This document shows, in pieces, positions 1-7,564 of a DNA stretch of 64,000 bases (position 1 is the first letter of the stretch; the number at the start of each line of letters is the position of its first letter). A program made the position numbers and the translations under genes. The notes beneath the pieces were generated by a model. The model saw nothing but the letters and a program-made list of their open reading frames with translations, made no database searches and was not told where the DNA came from. The stretch lies in contig OX639991.1 of the NCBI GenBank assembly GCA_951828585.1, positions 434,001 to 498,000 of the forward strand. Reading direction: 5' to 3'. The DNA comes from Longimicrobiales bacterium. GTDB lineage: Bacteria > Gemmatimonadota > Gemmatimonadetes > Longimicrobiales > Gaopeijiaceae.

Positions 1-776
1 GTGCCGGCGGTCTCGCCGAACGGGTTGCCCGCCGCCACCAGAATGCGGTCCCCGACGACCAGAGCCTCGGTGCCGAACCAGGCCCCCGGTCCATCATCGG
101 ACGTCAATTCGGCGGTCATGGTCCAGCCATCCGCTCCGCGCTCGTAGACGTACGCGGCCCCCGCCGCCGAATCGGCCTGGGTCGCGCCAACCACCAGCAG
201 GTCGCCCGACAGGGCCAGAGTAACGCCGAATGCGGTGCGTTCCTCTCCCCCGGGAGACTCGAGCACAGCCTCCTGAACCCAGGCGCCGTTCTCATGACGG
301 AAAACGAGTACGAGGCCGTCTCCCCCGCGCGGTGCAGCCGCATTCAGGGCGGCCCGGTCCCCGCTGAGCACGACGGAACTCCCTACGATCATTCCCTCGG
401 GCAGGCCTTCGGCGACGATCATTCCGTCTTCCCGCCACTCCGACCCCGTCCGTACATAGACGTGGACGGCGCCACTCGCCGGCGGGAAGGGACTGAAGGA
501 CGTGACGAGCAGACGGTCTCCCGATGCGGCCACGTCGTTCCCGAAGCCGTCTCCCTCGGCGGGCTCCGGAGCCGTCAACCTGCCCGTCTCCATCCAGCTA
601 TCGCCGCTCCGGGTGTAGACGTACACCACACCCCCGCTCGGGCCACGGGTCGCGGCCACGAGGATCTGGTCTCCGTTCACGACCACACCCTCACCGAAGC
701 CCTGGGCGCTCAGCGCCCCGGACAGCAGGCCGATACCGGCCAGGGACACGAACGCGCCCCGGAACACTCTCTTCAT
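1..776 (-). CDS. Secreted FG-GAP / beta-propeller repeat protein (3' end off the window)
   Basis: The reading frame runs open from an ATG at 776 to the left edge, so the C-terminus is missing. The product starts with a signal peptide (MKR, a hydrophobic stretch, then ALSAQ) and continues with repeats of about 50 residues. Each repeat carries a GD-x-L/I-V/L-V motif followed by a VYVYTRSGDSW-like strand (for example NGDQILVAA, SGDRLLVTS, SGDLLVVGA, VGDRILVAA). This pattern is typical of FG-GAP/integrin-alpha-like propeller proteins, which are exported and often bind ligands or calcium. A good ribosome site (GAGGAAA) lies about 5 bases upstream of the ATG, which fixes the start. No partner or substrate can be read from the sequence. 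Confidence 0.85.
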   Translation of the reverse strand, partial: MKRVFRGAFVSLAGIGLLSGALSAQGFGEGVVVNGDQILVAATRGPSGGVVYVYTRSGDSWMETGRLTAPEPAEGDGFGNDVAASGDRLLVTSFSPFPPASGAVHVYVRTGSEWREDGMIVAEGLPEGMIVGSSVVLSGDRAALNAAAPRGGDGLVLVFRHENGAWVQEAVLESPGGEERTAFGVTLALSGDLLVVGATQADSAAGAAYVYERGADGWTMTAELTSDDGPGAWFGTEALVVGDRILVAAGNPFGETAG

Positions 777-989
777 GCTCGTTTCCTCGGAACTGTTGAA
801 GGACCTGACAAAGCGTTGCGGTCCATGGGGAACCGATACCGTCCGAACCGTGGACCGCCAGTAAGGCTGGCACGTTTCCAGCCGTCGGACAAGGTTGGCG
901 GGTGCTGACTGACAGGTTGGGGGGTGCCGGCCTTCCGGTACGGGGCAGCGATCCGCTCAGAGGCACCTCAACTCGACGTTCACGGGAAT

Positions 990-1005
990 GGGGGACCGAT
1001 CCCCC
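990..1005 (-). terminator. Short GC hairpin after the M28 gene
   Basis: Five G and five C (or more) flank a six-base loop just past the stop of the M28 peptidase gene. There is no clear T tract, so this is only a possible terminator separating the M28 gene from the FG-GAP gene downstream on the same strand. Confidence 0.3.
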
Positions 1006-1011
1006 CGGCTC

Positions 1012-2784
1012 CTACCCGGCTGCTGCCACCCCTGTGACATCGTCCAGAAGCCTGCTGGCCTCCGACAGGCCCTCGACGACCTTGTTCGTCTGGCGCCGGG
1101 CTTCGGTCATCACAAAGAGGAATCGATCCGATTCCGCCTCCCGCAAGGGCTCCAGCTCGGGCACCCTGGCCAGCTTGGGAAGCGGGGCGCGCGGCGTCGC
1201 CGGATCGTGTTCGAAACGGGCACCCTCCGCGTATCCCAAGTGGACCAGAATCCGGCCCAGCCTGAGAAGCACTTCATTCGCGGCGGCGGGATCCAGATGC
1301 CCCTCCTCGAGGTTCTCGTAGAATGACTCCACCCGTTGCGAGAGGGCGTCGAACGCGGCACGGACGGGAACGAGGTTGAACCCTCTTTTTCCGAGGTCCT
1401 TGGTGATGGTGGCCTCGTAACCCTCGAGCGCTTCGTTCAACTCGGCCATCGTTTCGCGGAAATCCAGAGGGATGATCTCGTCGTCCAGGAATCGCAGGAT
1501 CGCCGTGATGTACACACGCAGGTCGCGCTCGAGATTGTCGCGGTCGGCGACCTCAAGCCGGTCCGCCTCGGTGTGCCAGGCGATGTTGCCGCCACACCCT
1601 CCGACCGGGTAGAACCCGAGCCGCTCCCGCTCCTCGCGCGGCATGTTCGACAGGAGCATGAAGAAAGACGAGATGCCCAGCTCATTAAAGGAGTAGTCCC
1701 CCGCCCTGGGGGGACGCTCGTGTCCGGCCTCGACGCCCGCGACGGACTGGATCGAGGTGCGGCAAGCCTCTCCGGCCTCGGCCATCCATGCCACCTGGTC
1801 GTAGTTCGTAGCGCCCCGGCAGCCCGGCGAGTCGATGTTGACGGTCGCGACGCAGTGCCTGGACAGCTCGAGCCCGAAGTTGTCCGCGTACCAGGCGGAT
1901 CCGCCGTAACGCCCGGTGGAGTGCGCGGGCCACCAGGCCACTCTGAGGGAGCGGCGCAGCTCGTCGCGATGTCCGTGGAAGATGCGGGCGAGTTCCAGAA
2001 GGGTCGCATCGCCGACCGCATTGTCCCCGATACCGATGTCCCACGAATCGTAGTGCCCGTGCGCGAGCAGGAAGTCCTTTTCGAGGCCGTCGATACGGGC
2101 GACCGGGAGGGGGCAGTCGAACCAGCCTTCCTGCAATTCCGTGTGCAGCGTGATCCGGTCCAGCCCGTCCTCGATGGCCTGGATCAACTGGTCGCCGTCC
2201 GGGCGATTGATAGCCGCGACGGGCGTGGTGGGCTTCAGGTGTCGCTGGGATTCCCCCGGTGTTCCCCAGATGGTGGTGCAGATCCCCCAGTGGATGCGGC
2301 TGCCCGGGTTGATATAGACCTGGCCCACGGCGCCTGCAGCCTCCAGTTGCGCCACCGAGACAGGCATCGGATAGCCCTCGGTAACCACGATCTTCCCGGC
2401 CACTTCTTCCGGCAGAGTGCCGAGGGTGGACTCGAAGAGGGTGGATGTATCCGAGACCTCCGCGGCGGGAACGTGGATGGGTTGCGCCGAGAGACCCTTC
2501 CGCGGGGTCGAGACGGCGAAGGACGGTGGCTTGGCCGTCAGGCTCGCACCCGCCACCTCGACGGAGGCGCCGCGAGGAATGGAGAGGTACAGTTCGGGCT
2601 CGTAGACCGTGTGCGGAATCTCCATGGCCTCGAGCCGCGACACGATGAAGTGCGCGCCCGCCCGCTCATCCGCCGACCCCGACTCCCTGACAAGGACCGC
2701 GAACCGTTCGAGAAGACTCCAGCCCAGGTCAAAGGAGACATCGGCCAGCAGGGCTTCGGCCAGGTTCGTGGGGGATTCTGACAT
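1012..2784 (-). CDS. M28 family metallopeptidase with PA domain
   Basis: A 590-residue protein with the layout of glutamate carboxypeptidase II-like M28 enzymes. It has an N-terminal part, a PA-like insert (about 110-220), the zinc peptidase core with HGHYDSW (about 242-248) followed by GDNAVGDA (about 253-260), a later NIDSPG and a WHTEAD zinc-ligand motif, and a helical C-terminal dimerisation-like region. Such enzymes remove terminal amino acids from peptides. The usual adjacent Glu-Glu pair after the second metal motif is replaced by PAHSTGRYGG, so the general base differs from classical members; the activity may be altered or use another residue. No signal peptide is obvious, unlike many relatives. 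The gene stands alone, with a 235-bp gap to the next gene. Confidence 0.88.
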   Translation of the reverse strand: MSESPTNLAEALLADVSFDLGWSLLERFAVLVRESGSADERAGAHFIVSRLEAMEIPHTVYEPELYLSIPRGASVEVAGASLTAKPPSFAVSTPRKGLSAQPIHVPAAEVSDTSTLFESTLGTLPEEVAGKIVVTEGYPMPVSVAQLEAAGAVGQVYINPGSRIHWGICTTIWGTPGESQRHLKPTTPVAAINRPDGDQLIQAIEDGLDRITLHTELQEGWFDCPLPVARIDGLEKDFLLAHGHYDSWDIGIGDNAVGDATLLELARIFHGHRDELRRSLRVAWWPAHSTGRYGGSAWYADNFGLELSRHCVATVNIDSPGCRGATNYDQVAWMAEAGEACRTSIQSVAGVEAGHERPPRAGDYSFNELGISSFFMLLSNMPREERERLGFYPVGGCGGNIAWHTEADRLEVADRDNLERDLRVYITAILRFLDDEIIPLDFRETMAELNEALEGYEATITKDLGKRGFNLVPVRAAFDALSQRVESFYENLEEGHLDPAAANEVLLRLGRILVHLGYAEGARFEHDPATPRAPLPKLARVPELEPLREAESDRFLFVMTEARRQTNKVVEGLSEASRLLDDVTGVAAAG

Positions 2785-2962
2785 GAGGGGTGGGGGGAGG
2801 AGGGAGGCAGGGTGCGCCTACTACTATAACGGGGGGCGCAATAGGCCTCTTGTTGCCGTGGGGACTGCCCTCCGGCCCCGGGAGCAATGGCTCCTCGTGA
2901 TGGTCGACGCCGGGAGCCCGCACGCTGAGTTCCTCGACCGTTTCTCCGCGTTGTCGGACGAG

Positions 2963-2996
2963 GCGGAGGTCCTCCAACTCCGGGGAGAACCTCCGC
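2963..2996. repeat. 3' hairpin module of the peptide cassette, copy 1
   Basis: GCGGAGGT and ACCTCCGC form an 8-bp stem around an 18-base loop. The sequence recurs at 3870-3902, and similarity continues for about 20 bases beyond the stem. Each copy lies roughly 200-230 bases downstream of a small Cys-protein gene (3198-3527 and 4092-4472). The repeat therefore belongs to the duplicated cassette and may be an RNA end or processing structure. The rest of 2785-3197 has no recognisable gene. Confidence 0.6.
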
Positions 2997-3197
2997 GGTT
3001 GCTTCCCTGTGGCCCGGGGGTTCGGACTCAACCCTGGTTCACCGTCGACGAATGCCCCTCAGTCGAGCGGGAGTCGAATCCCGGCCCCTTGCCGCCACGT
3101 CACAGGGGTCTTGCTCTCGGTTGTCGCGTAGTGATCCGTCCCTATCTGGACGCATCGGGAGTTGCGCGCATCGAGGTCTTCTGGTCCCACGCGAAGG

Positions 3198-3527
3198 CTA
3201 GCAGGTCAAGATCTTAACAGCACAAGAGAGCCTGTCCAACTTACGGCTTAGCCAGCATGCAGCATGCAGATACCACGGGTTGCGATCGAGGCAATCCTGG
3301 TACTCCACTTCGGCCGTCGCAAGGCACGACTTCACGCAATAAGGTACCTGCGCAGACACAGGATGGCCGAATACCGCCTCCGTGATGGTCACTCCGACAC
3401 CATCACGGTGGGAGCCGGTCATTGGCACGATTGCCGGAGACACCGCCAGGATTGCGATCGCTGCAGTCGAAGCCAAGCACTGGACGGATCCGAACCTGCC
3501 ATGTCTCTTTTTCCTATTGTCCATCAT
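3198..3527 (-). CDS. Small secreted Cys-rich protein, paralogue 1
   Basis: A 109-residue protein of unknown function, paralogous to the product of 4092-4472. Residues 1-60 form a long leader that aligns without gaps to the paralogue: basic N-terminus, hydrophobic segment (about 17-35), then GSH-x-DGVG, a TEAVFG motif and VSAQ, a likely signal-peptidase site. The mature part has Cys at 64, 68, 79, 91, 102 and 109. Four of these keep the spacing C-x10-C-x11-C-x10-C seen in the paralogue, with a conserved Tyr, PW and CW. This suggests two disulphide-linked helices. The start is set by GGGAGGT about 7 bases before a tandem ATGATG. It lies downstream of an ABC transporter operon on the same strand. 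No known family is recognised. Confidence 0.75.
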   Translation of the reverse strand: MMDNRKKRHGRFGSVQCLASTAAIAILAVSPAIVPMTGSHRDGVGVTITEAVFGHPVSAQVPYCVKSCLATAEVEYQDCLDRNPWYLHAACWLSRKLDRLSCAVKILTC

Positions 3528-3563
3528 AATATTACCTCCCAATAAGGGGGGTGGAGGATGATT

Positions 3564-3583
3564 CCGGCGGACTACTCCGCCGG
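3564..3583 (-). promoter_or_regulatory. Leader hairpin upstream of peptide gene 1
   Basis: CCGGCGGA and TCCGCCGG pair perfectly (8 bp) around a 4-base loop, 37 bases before the start codon. The paralogous gene has the same hairpin at the same distance with one C-to-U change on one arm that still allows a G-U pair. The conservation suggests a functional RNA leader element. Confidence 0.55.
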
Positions 3584-3765
3584 TCCGCGTCTCAGGGACG
3601 CGTCTTCGCCAACCGAGGCTTCCGGTCCAGCACAGCCCGGCCTGTCCGGATGGTGCCCGGTGCCGTGGCAAGTCCGCTGCCAGAATCGAGGGGCGGCCTT
3701 TCTCGTGGCATCGAGGGCTGTAACGGCGGTTGCCCCATCCGGACAATCCTGGGTGTGGACGGTCG

Positions 3766-3840
3766 CCTTGATCAGGCAACTCCATCCTAACCCGCTCTTG
3801 CGGGCGCATACATGTCGGTTTGGGACCGGTTTCCGCGCAC
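3766..3840 (-). promoter_or_regulatory. Conserved upstream module, copy 1
   Basis: Core of a conserved upstream region for the gene at 3198-3527. Read on the minus strand it contains GACATGTATGCGCCCG, a small CCCGC/GCGGG hairpin and TTAGGATGG. Related sequences occur at 4705-4776 and 7451-7522, always upstream of a minus-strand gene of the same cluster. It is probably the promoter/operator of these units. The spacing does not fit a simple sigma-70 -35/-10 pair, so the exact promoter is not assigned. Confidence 0.5.
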
Positions 3841-3869
3841 CTGTCATTGGGGGGTAGGCACTCTCAACG

Positions 3870-3902
3870 GCGGAGGTCCTCCAATCCCCGGAGAACCTCC
3901 GC
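3870..3902. repeat. 3' hairpin module of the peptide cassette, copy 2
   Basis: Second copy of the GCGGAGGT/ACCTCCGC hairpin, about 190 bases downstream of the peptide gene at 4092-4472. With the copy at 2963 it shows that the whole unit (upstream module, gene, 3' hairpin) was duplicated in tandem with a period near 0.91-0.95 kb. The gap 3528-4091 holds only this module and the upstream region of peptide gene 1. Confidence 0.6.
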
Positions 3903-4091
3903 ACTTGCTTCCCCTACGGACCCAAGGGCCCCGAGCTCGGCTCGGGCTCACCTATCGTTAGGTGCCCTCAATGGGTGCCGGGACGGACCCCGACTCCTGC
4001 CGCCAACCCGCAGGTTCGTCGTCTTCATGGTTGCGGCCAACGTGATCCGAACCGTTCGGAACCCTTTGGCGTTCTCCACACCAGATCCTGG

Positions 4092-4472
4092 TCATCCCGT
4101 GATGACGTCACCCACCAACCCTGCACCGCAAGCCGCAGAGTCCACCGCCACGGCCGCCCAGCACATCCACTCTCGCCACCATGGGTGAAAATCGGCGCAC
4201 TGAACATAATTGTCGTCGGCGGCATTCATGCAGTGTCCGAATTTCTCCGTGGCCGTGCACATCCGCGGGTTTCCATTCCTGTCCGTACACTCCTGTGCGC
4301 TGACGAATTCGCCGAACACCGCTTCCGCGATGGCGAGCCCGACGCCGTCCAGGTGGGAGCCGGCCAGCGACACAATCGCCGGTGACACCGCAATGACTGC
4401 GAAGGCAGCAACTGAAGCCACGAGCCGACCGATTCCGAACCTGCCAATTCTCCTTCTCCTATCGCCCATCAT
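4092..4472 (-). CDS. Small secreted Cys-rich protein, paralogue 2
   Basis: A 126-residue paralogue of the 3198-3527 product. The first 60 residues align gap-free (basic start, hydrophobic stretch, GSH-x-DGVG, AEAVFG, VSAQ) and are probably cleaved after VSA. The mature part has Cys at 62, 72, 81, 92, 104 and 115; the last four match C-x10-C-x11-C-x10-C of the paralogue, along with Tyr, HPW/NPW, CW and an Asp. The C-terminus is Gly/Ala-rich and differs from paralogue 1. GGGAGGT lies 6 bases before a tandem ATGATG at 4472; a TTG 15 bases upstream is also in frame but sits in the ribosome site. The gene follows the ABC permease after about 330 bp that contain its own upstream module. Function unknown. 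Confidence 0.75.
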   Translation of the reverse strand: MMGDRRRRIGRFGIGRLVASVAAFAVIAVSPAIVSLAGSHLDGVGLAIAEAVFGEFVSAQECTDRNGNPRMCTATEKFGHCMNAADDNYVQCADFHPWWREWMCWAAVAVDSAACGAGLVGDVITG

Positions 4473-4507
4473 GATCTTACCTCCCAAAAAGGGGGTGTCG
4501 GATAGTC

Positions 4508-4527
4508 CCGGCGGACTGTTCCACCGG
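4508..4527 (-). promoter_or_regulatory. Leader hairpin upstream of peptide gene 2
   Basis: CCGGTGGA and TCCGCCGG (minus strand) pair through 8 positions including one G-U, around a 4-base loop, 36 bases before the start. It is the covarying counterpart of the perfect hairpin at 3564-3583. Confidence 0.5.
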
Positions 4528-4704
4528 TCCGCGCCTCGTGTGCGCGTCTTCGTCGACCGAGTCTACCACTCCGCCACGCGCCAGCTTGTCCCACAGCTGC
4601 CGGTGCCCTGGCCCAGCCAATAGCGGATCCGAGGGGCGGCTTACCTCGTGACCTCGCGGGCTGCAACAGGGCGCATGACCTGCACAATCCTGATGCAGGT
4701 GGTC

Positions 4705-4776
4705 GCTTCGATCGTACAACATCATCGTAGGCCCCTGGCGCGGGCGCATACATAGTGAATTGGGACTGATTCCCCC
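4705..4776 (-). promoter_or_regulatory. Conserved upstream module, copy 2
   Basis: Upstream region of the 4092-4472 gene, sharing ATGTATGCGCCCG and TACGATGATG (minus strand) with the modules at 3766-3840 and 7451-7522. It lies just past the 3' end of the ABC permease gene, so peptide gene 2 probably has its own promoter rather than depending on read-through. Confidence 0.45.
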
Positions 4777-4799
4777 ACATTCATGGACTGCACCCAGGT

Positions 4800-5534
4800 T
4801 CAGGCAAGCCGCACCCATGCGCCGCGCGAGAAAGCGCGTCGAATCCCAAGGGCTCCAACGCCAACCCAGGCTGCGGCATAGCAGAGGACCCACGCGAGTG
4901 GACCAAGTAGTGACTCGAGTTCCATTCCCTCCGTCGCCCGCAGTTCAATCAGAGGGGTCAATGGAAACAGCATCATGTCCACCAGCGGCGACCTGAGCCA
5001 ATCCATCGCTGACGGATCCGGCAGGACGAACGCCTCCCTGACCACTGTGACGCCCACCAGAGCCAGTGCGGCCAGTTTGCCTCCTCGGGGCAGAGTGGCA
5101 CAGAACCCGAACCCCACCGAAGCCATGACGAACGCGAGCAGAGCATCGATTACGACGGGACGAAGCGGGTGCGTAACCGGCTTCCACCCCGAACCCAAAG
5201 CCACCGCGATGAAGATGCTTACGACAACCACCGACAACACAACCGAAGCCAGAGCACCCTCGGCGAACCTCGCCAGGTGGAAGCGCACAGGATCCACGGG
5301 TTTCTGAACCCACAGCAATGCCACCCCCTTCCTCAGGTTGGCTCCAACGGTCGTGAGCACCAGCGGAACGCCCATCACCACCACGACACGAGCAGTAGTA
5401 CCTTCAAAGTTACCGGCCCTCCACTCGAGAGCCGACATCGCGGCGGCCGCGAGGGCCAGAATGAAGAGTGCGCCGCCCCGGGATCGAAAAAGGATGGTGA
5501 TTCGGCTCGGCAACGGCAGCAGTTGTCGTGTCAT
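4800..5534 (-). CDS. ABC transporter membrane subunit
   Basis: A 244-residue integral membrane protein with about six hydrophobic segments (for example LFILALAAAAMSAL, VVVVMGVPLVLTTVG, VVLSVVVVSIFIAVAL and a C-terminal VLCYAAAWVGVGAL). It sits 3 bp after the ABC ATPase gene and is the obvious permease partner. The sequence is not close to a named family, but the ABC-2-like arrangement (one ATPase and one six-helix permease) fits an exporter. In this locus it is followed by two small secreted Cys proteins, so export of, or immunity to, a peptide is a reasonable but untested guess. Confidence 0.75.
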   Translation of the reverse strand: MTRQLLPLPSRITILFRSRGGALFILALAAAAMSALEWRAGNFEGTTARVVVVMGVPLVLTTVGANLRKGVALLWVQKPVDPVRFHLARFAEGALASVVLSVVVVSIFIAVALGSGWKPVTHPLRPVVIDALLAFVMASVGFGFCATLPRGGKLAALALVGVTVVREAFVLPDPSAMDWLRSPLVDMMLFPLTPLIELRATEGMELESLLGPLAWVLCYAAAWVGVGALGIRRAFSRGAWVRLA

Positions 5535-5537
5535 CTG

Positions 5538-6272
5538 TTAGTTATCCATCAGTTCGGCTTCCAGAGAAGCGCCCGCCGACTCCCCTTCGCCCCACGGGCT
5601 GACAGGTCGCGCGTTCCCGCCCTGGAGAATGAAGGCTCGGTCTGCCAACCGCTCGACCTCCAGGACTTCATGGCTGGCAAACAGGACGGTCGCCCCCCGG
5701 TCGCGCGCGGCAACCATCTCACGCCGCAACCTCGCCCTGGCACGCACGTCAAGCCCCGAGAACGGCTCGTCGAGTAAAACCAGCGCAGGGTCGCCGGTCA
5801 GCGCGTACGCAAGGCCCACCGCTCGCTGCATTCCCTTCGAGCACTTTTCGACCAGCTTCGACAGCGTCGCGGAATCGAACCCGGTGCGGGCAACCGCCGT
5901 CGCGAAGAGCTCGGTGGAAGCTTCCGAAGCCGACAGGTCGGCACCCCGGGCCAGCAGAGCCCGGACCGTCCATCCACGAGGAAATACACTGAGCTCCGGC
6001 AGGTAGCCAACGCCATGGCGGCACCGGTAGTCTGAAGGTCGCAACCCGCCAACCAGGCACCTTCCGCGGTCCGGGCAGAGCAGCCCAAGGATTGCCGAGA
6101 ATAATGTAGTCTTCCCCGCTCCATTCGGACCCACAATCGCGGTGATCATCCCGGGTTCGGCCGAGAGATTCACCCTCTTGAGCACCGTGTGTCGTCGGAA
6201 ACCCGTCCCGTACGACGCGACGAGGTTGTCGACAACCACCCTGACCTCTTTCACAGGGTCCGCGGCCGACAT
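5538..6272 (-). CDS. ABC transporter ATP-binding protein
   Basis: A complete ABC ATPase: Walker A GPNGAGKTT, a signature region CSKGMQR (a variant of LSGGQ), Walker B LVLLDEPFSGLD and a switch His in LFASHE. This is the ATPase of an ABC-2-type exporter whose permease is the next gene. The start is taken as the ATG at 6272, which overlaps the stop of the upstream propeller gene as TGATG and implies translational coupling. An in-frame start 57 bases upstream would overlap that gene and is less likely. It forms an operon with the genes on either side. Confidence 0.88.
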   Translation of the reverse strand: MSAADPVKEVRVVVDNLVASYGTGFRRHTVLKRVNLSAEPGMITAIVGPNGAGKTTLFSAILGLLCPDRGRCLVGGLRPSDYRCRHGVGYLPELSVFPRGWTVRALLARGADLSASEASTELFATAVARTGFDSATLSKLVEKCSKGMQRAVGLAYALTGDPALVLLDEPFSGLDVRARARLRREMVAARDRGATVLFASHEVLEVERLADRAFILQGGNARPVSPWGEGESAGASLEAELMDN

Positions 6273-7396
6273 CAAGAACGATCCAGCTTCCGGACCGCAA
6301 TCCGCATTCCCGCAATGTCCTCCCACCACAAGAGCACCGAGTCGTCGGCAGCAAACATCCCATCGGCAACGGGCAAGGGAAAGGCGAGCGCCTCCCCTGC
6401 GGGCCCTCGCGTGACAAGGCGGAATGTTTCAATCGCTTCAGGGACCGGGACCTGATACGCGAGTTCACCGCCAGCCGAAAAAACCTGAATGAACGGTGGC
6501 AAGCGATCCAACTCGATCAGTCGAAGCCCACTTTGGCGGGCACGCGCTTGCAGGCTGGCCATCCGGCCTCCCAGAGCCTCCGGGATCGGCAGGCGCTCGA
6601 TCCAGTCGTGACAGACCTCGCCCAATTCCTCGCCCTGCGGGCTGAACAGATCGAGACAGTCGTTACCCGCCAACCCGAAGACGAATCCTCGCGGGTGCGC
6701 ACCGAGGACGGCGTTTGCCATGGTCACATCCACGACTCCGGGATCGCTGGCCCGAACCACCATAGTCTGGGAGGCTCCCTTGCTGTTCTCGAGAATGACC
6801 GACCATGCCGTCCTGTCGGACGCCCTGCAGTCCACCAACAGAAGCAGGCCCGTCGGCTGCGACAGCAGATCTCGCGCCGACCCGTTGGCACAACCGCCCA
6901 GGCGCACTCGTCGGTCCTCCAGATGATCCCCATCCAAGTCGTACAGGTGGAGGTCTCCACCGTCCAAAACGACCACGGTGTCTCTGTGAAGGGCAATCGC
7001 CGCAGGGCCGCGAAGCTCGCCCGGGCCCTCACCCTTGCGGCCAAAACTCCCCAGCAGGGATCCGGACTCGCTGATGCGGTGAACCTGTGCACCCCGACGA
7101 TCCAGGACGAACCAAACGCCGCGGTGCAGCACGGCGTCGGAAACGGAGAACACCGCTCGGTACAATCGCGCCTCGGGCGGTGCAGCGGTCAGTGTGCCCG
7201 CAGGAACTTCCGTGTCGGTGGCTGTCGGCCGGGCGTCAGTCCGCGCCCGGGTCATCTCGAAGATGCCCCAGACCAGTATGACAGCCGCCGCGAAGGCGCC
7301 TACCACCGTCAGCCACGTACCCAGCCCCTTCCGGGGTGCTTCCGGATGCACAGTCACTGATCCGTGGAAGCTGCACGGGGAGTACTTCCATGACAA
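6272..7396 (-). CDS. Membrane-anchored 6-bladed beta-propeller protein
   Basis: About 374 residues: a short cytoplasmic tail, one transmembrane helix (WLTVVGAFAAAVILVWGIF, about 28-46), a linker, and an extracytoplasmic propeller with the FGRKGEGPGELRGP motif typical of 6-bladed propeller proteins common in this group. It is the first gene of the operon with the ABC ATPase and permease and overlaps the ATPase start. Its job may be sensing or binding at the cell surface for the transporter. The annotated start is a TTG at 7396 with no clear ribosome site; a GTG some 45 bases downstream is possible, so the N-terminus is uncertain. Confidence 0.78.
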   Translation of the reverse strand: MSWKYSPCSFHGSVTVHPEAPRKGLGTWLTVVGAFAAAVILVWGIFEMTRARTDARPTATDTEVPAGTLTAAPPEARLYRAVFSVSDAVLHRGVWFVLDRRGAQVHRISESGSLLGSFGRKGEGPGELRGPAAIALHRDTVVVLDGGDLHLYDLDGDHLEDRRVRLGGCANGSARDLLSQPTGLLLLVDCRASDRTAWSVILENSKGASQTMVVRASDPGVVDVTMANAVLGAHPRGFVFGLAGNDCLDLFSPQGEELGEVCHDWIERLPIPEALGGRMASLQARARQSGLRLIELDRLPPFIQVFSAGGELAYQVPVPEAIETFRLVTRGPAGEALAFPLPVADGMFAADDSVLLWWEDIAGMRIAVRKLDRS

Positions 7397-7450
7397 CGGA
7401 ATTCACATGGTGCTACGCTCATCAGCATTCTCCGGGATTGGAAGGGTGGT

Positions 7451-7522
7451 CTCGCGATCAAGCCGGACCATCCTAAACGCCCGGGACGGGCGCATCCATG
7501 TCAATTGGGGACACACTTGTCC
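7451..7522 (-). promoter_or_regulatory. Conserved upstream module, copy 3
   Basis: Upstream of the propeller/ABC operon. On the minus strand it contains TTGACATGGATGCGCCCG, a CGCCCG/CGGGCG hairpin and TTTAGGATGG, matching the modules upstream of both small Cys-protein genes. Sharing one module between the transporter operon and the two peptide genes implies a common regulator. Confidence 0.5.
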
Positions 7523-7564
7523 GAGGCGGTCTTCCGAGCACTTCGAGGACACCATGACACCCCC

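Noticed and set aside
1336-2781. Long plus-strand frame opposite the M28 gene
   Set aside because: Mirror frame of a GC-rich gene; no motif and no ribosome site. The same applies to long opposite frames at 8070-10178, 14903-17008, 43741-45492, 53403-55565 and 58253-61711.
3060-3115. tRNA-like T-arm sequence (GTCGAATCCCGGCCCC)
   Set aside because: No matching acceptor, D or anticodon arms could be found nearby.
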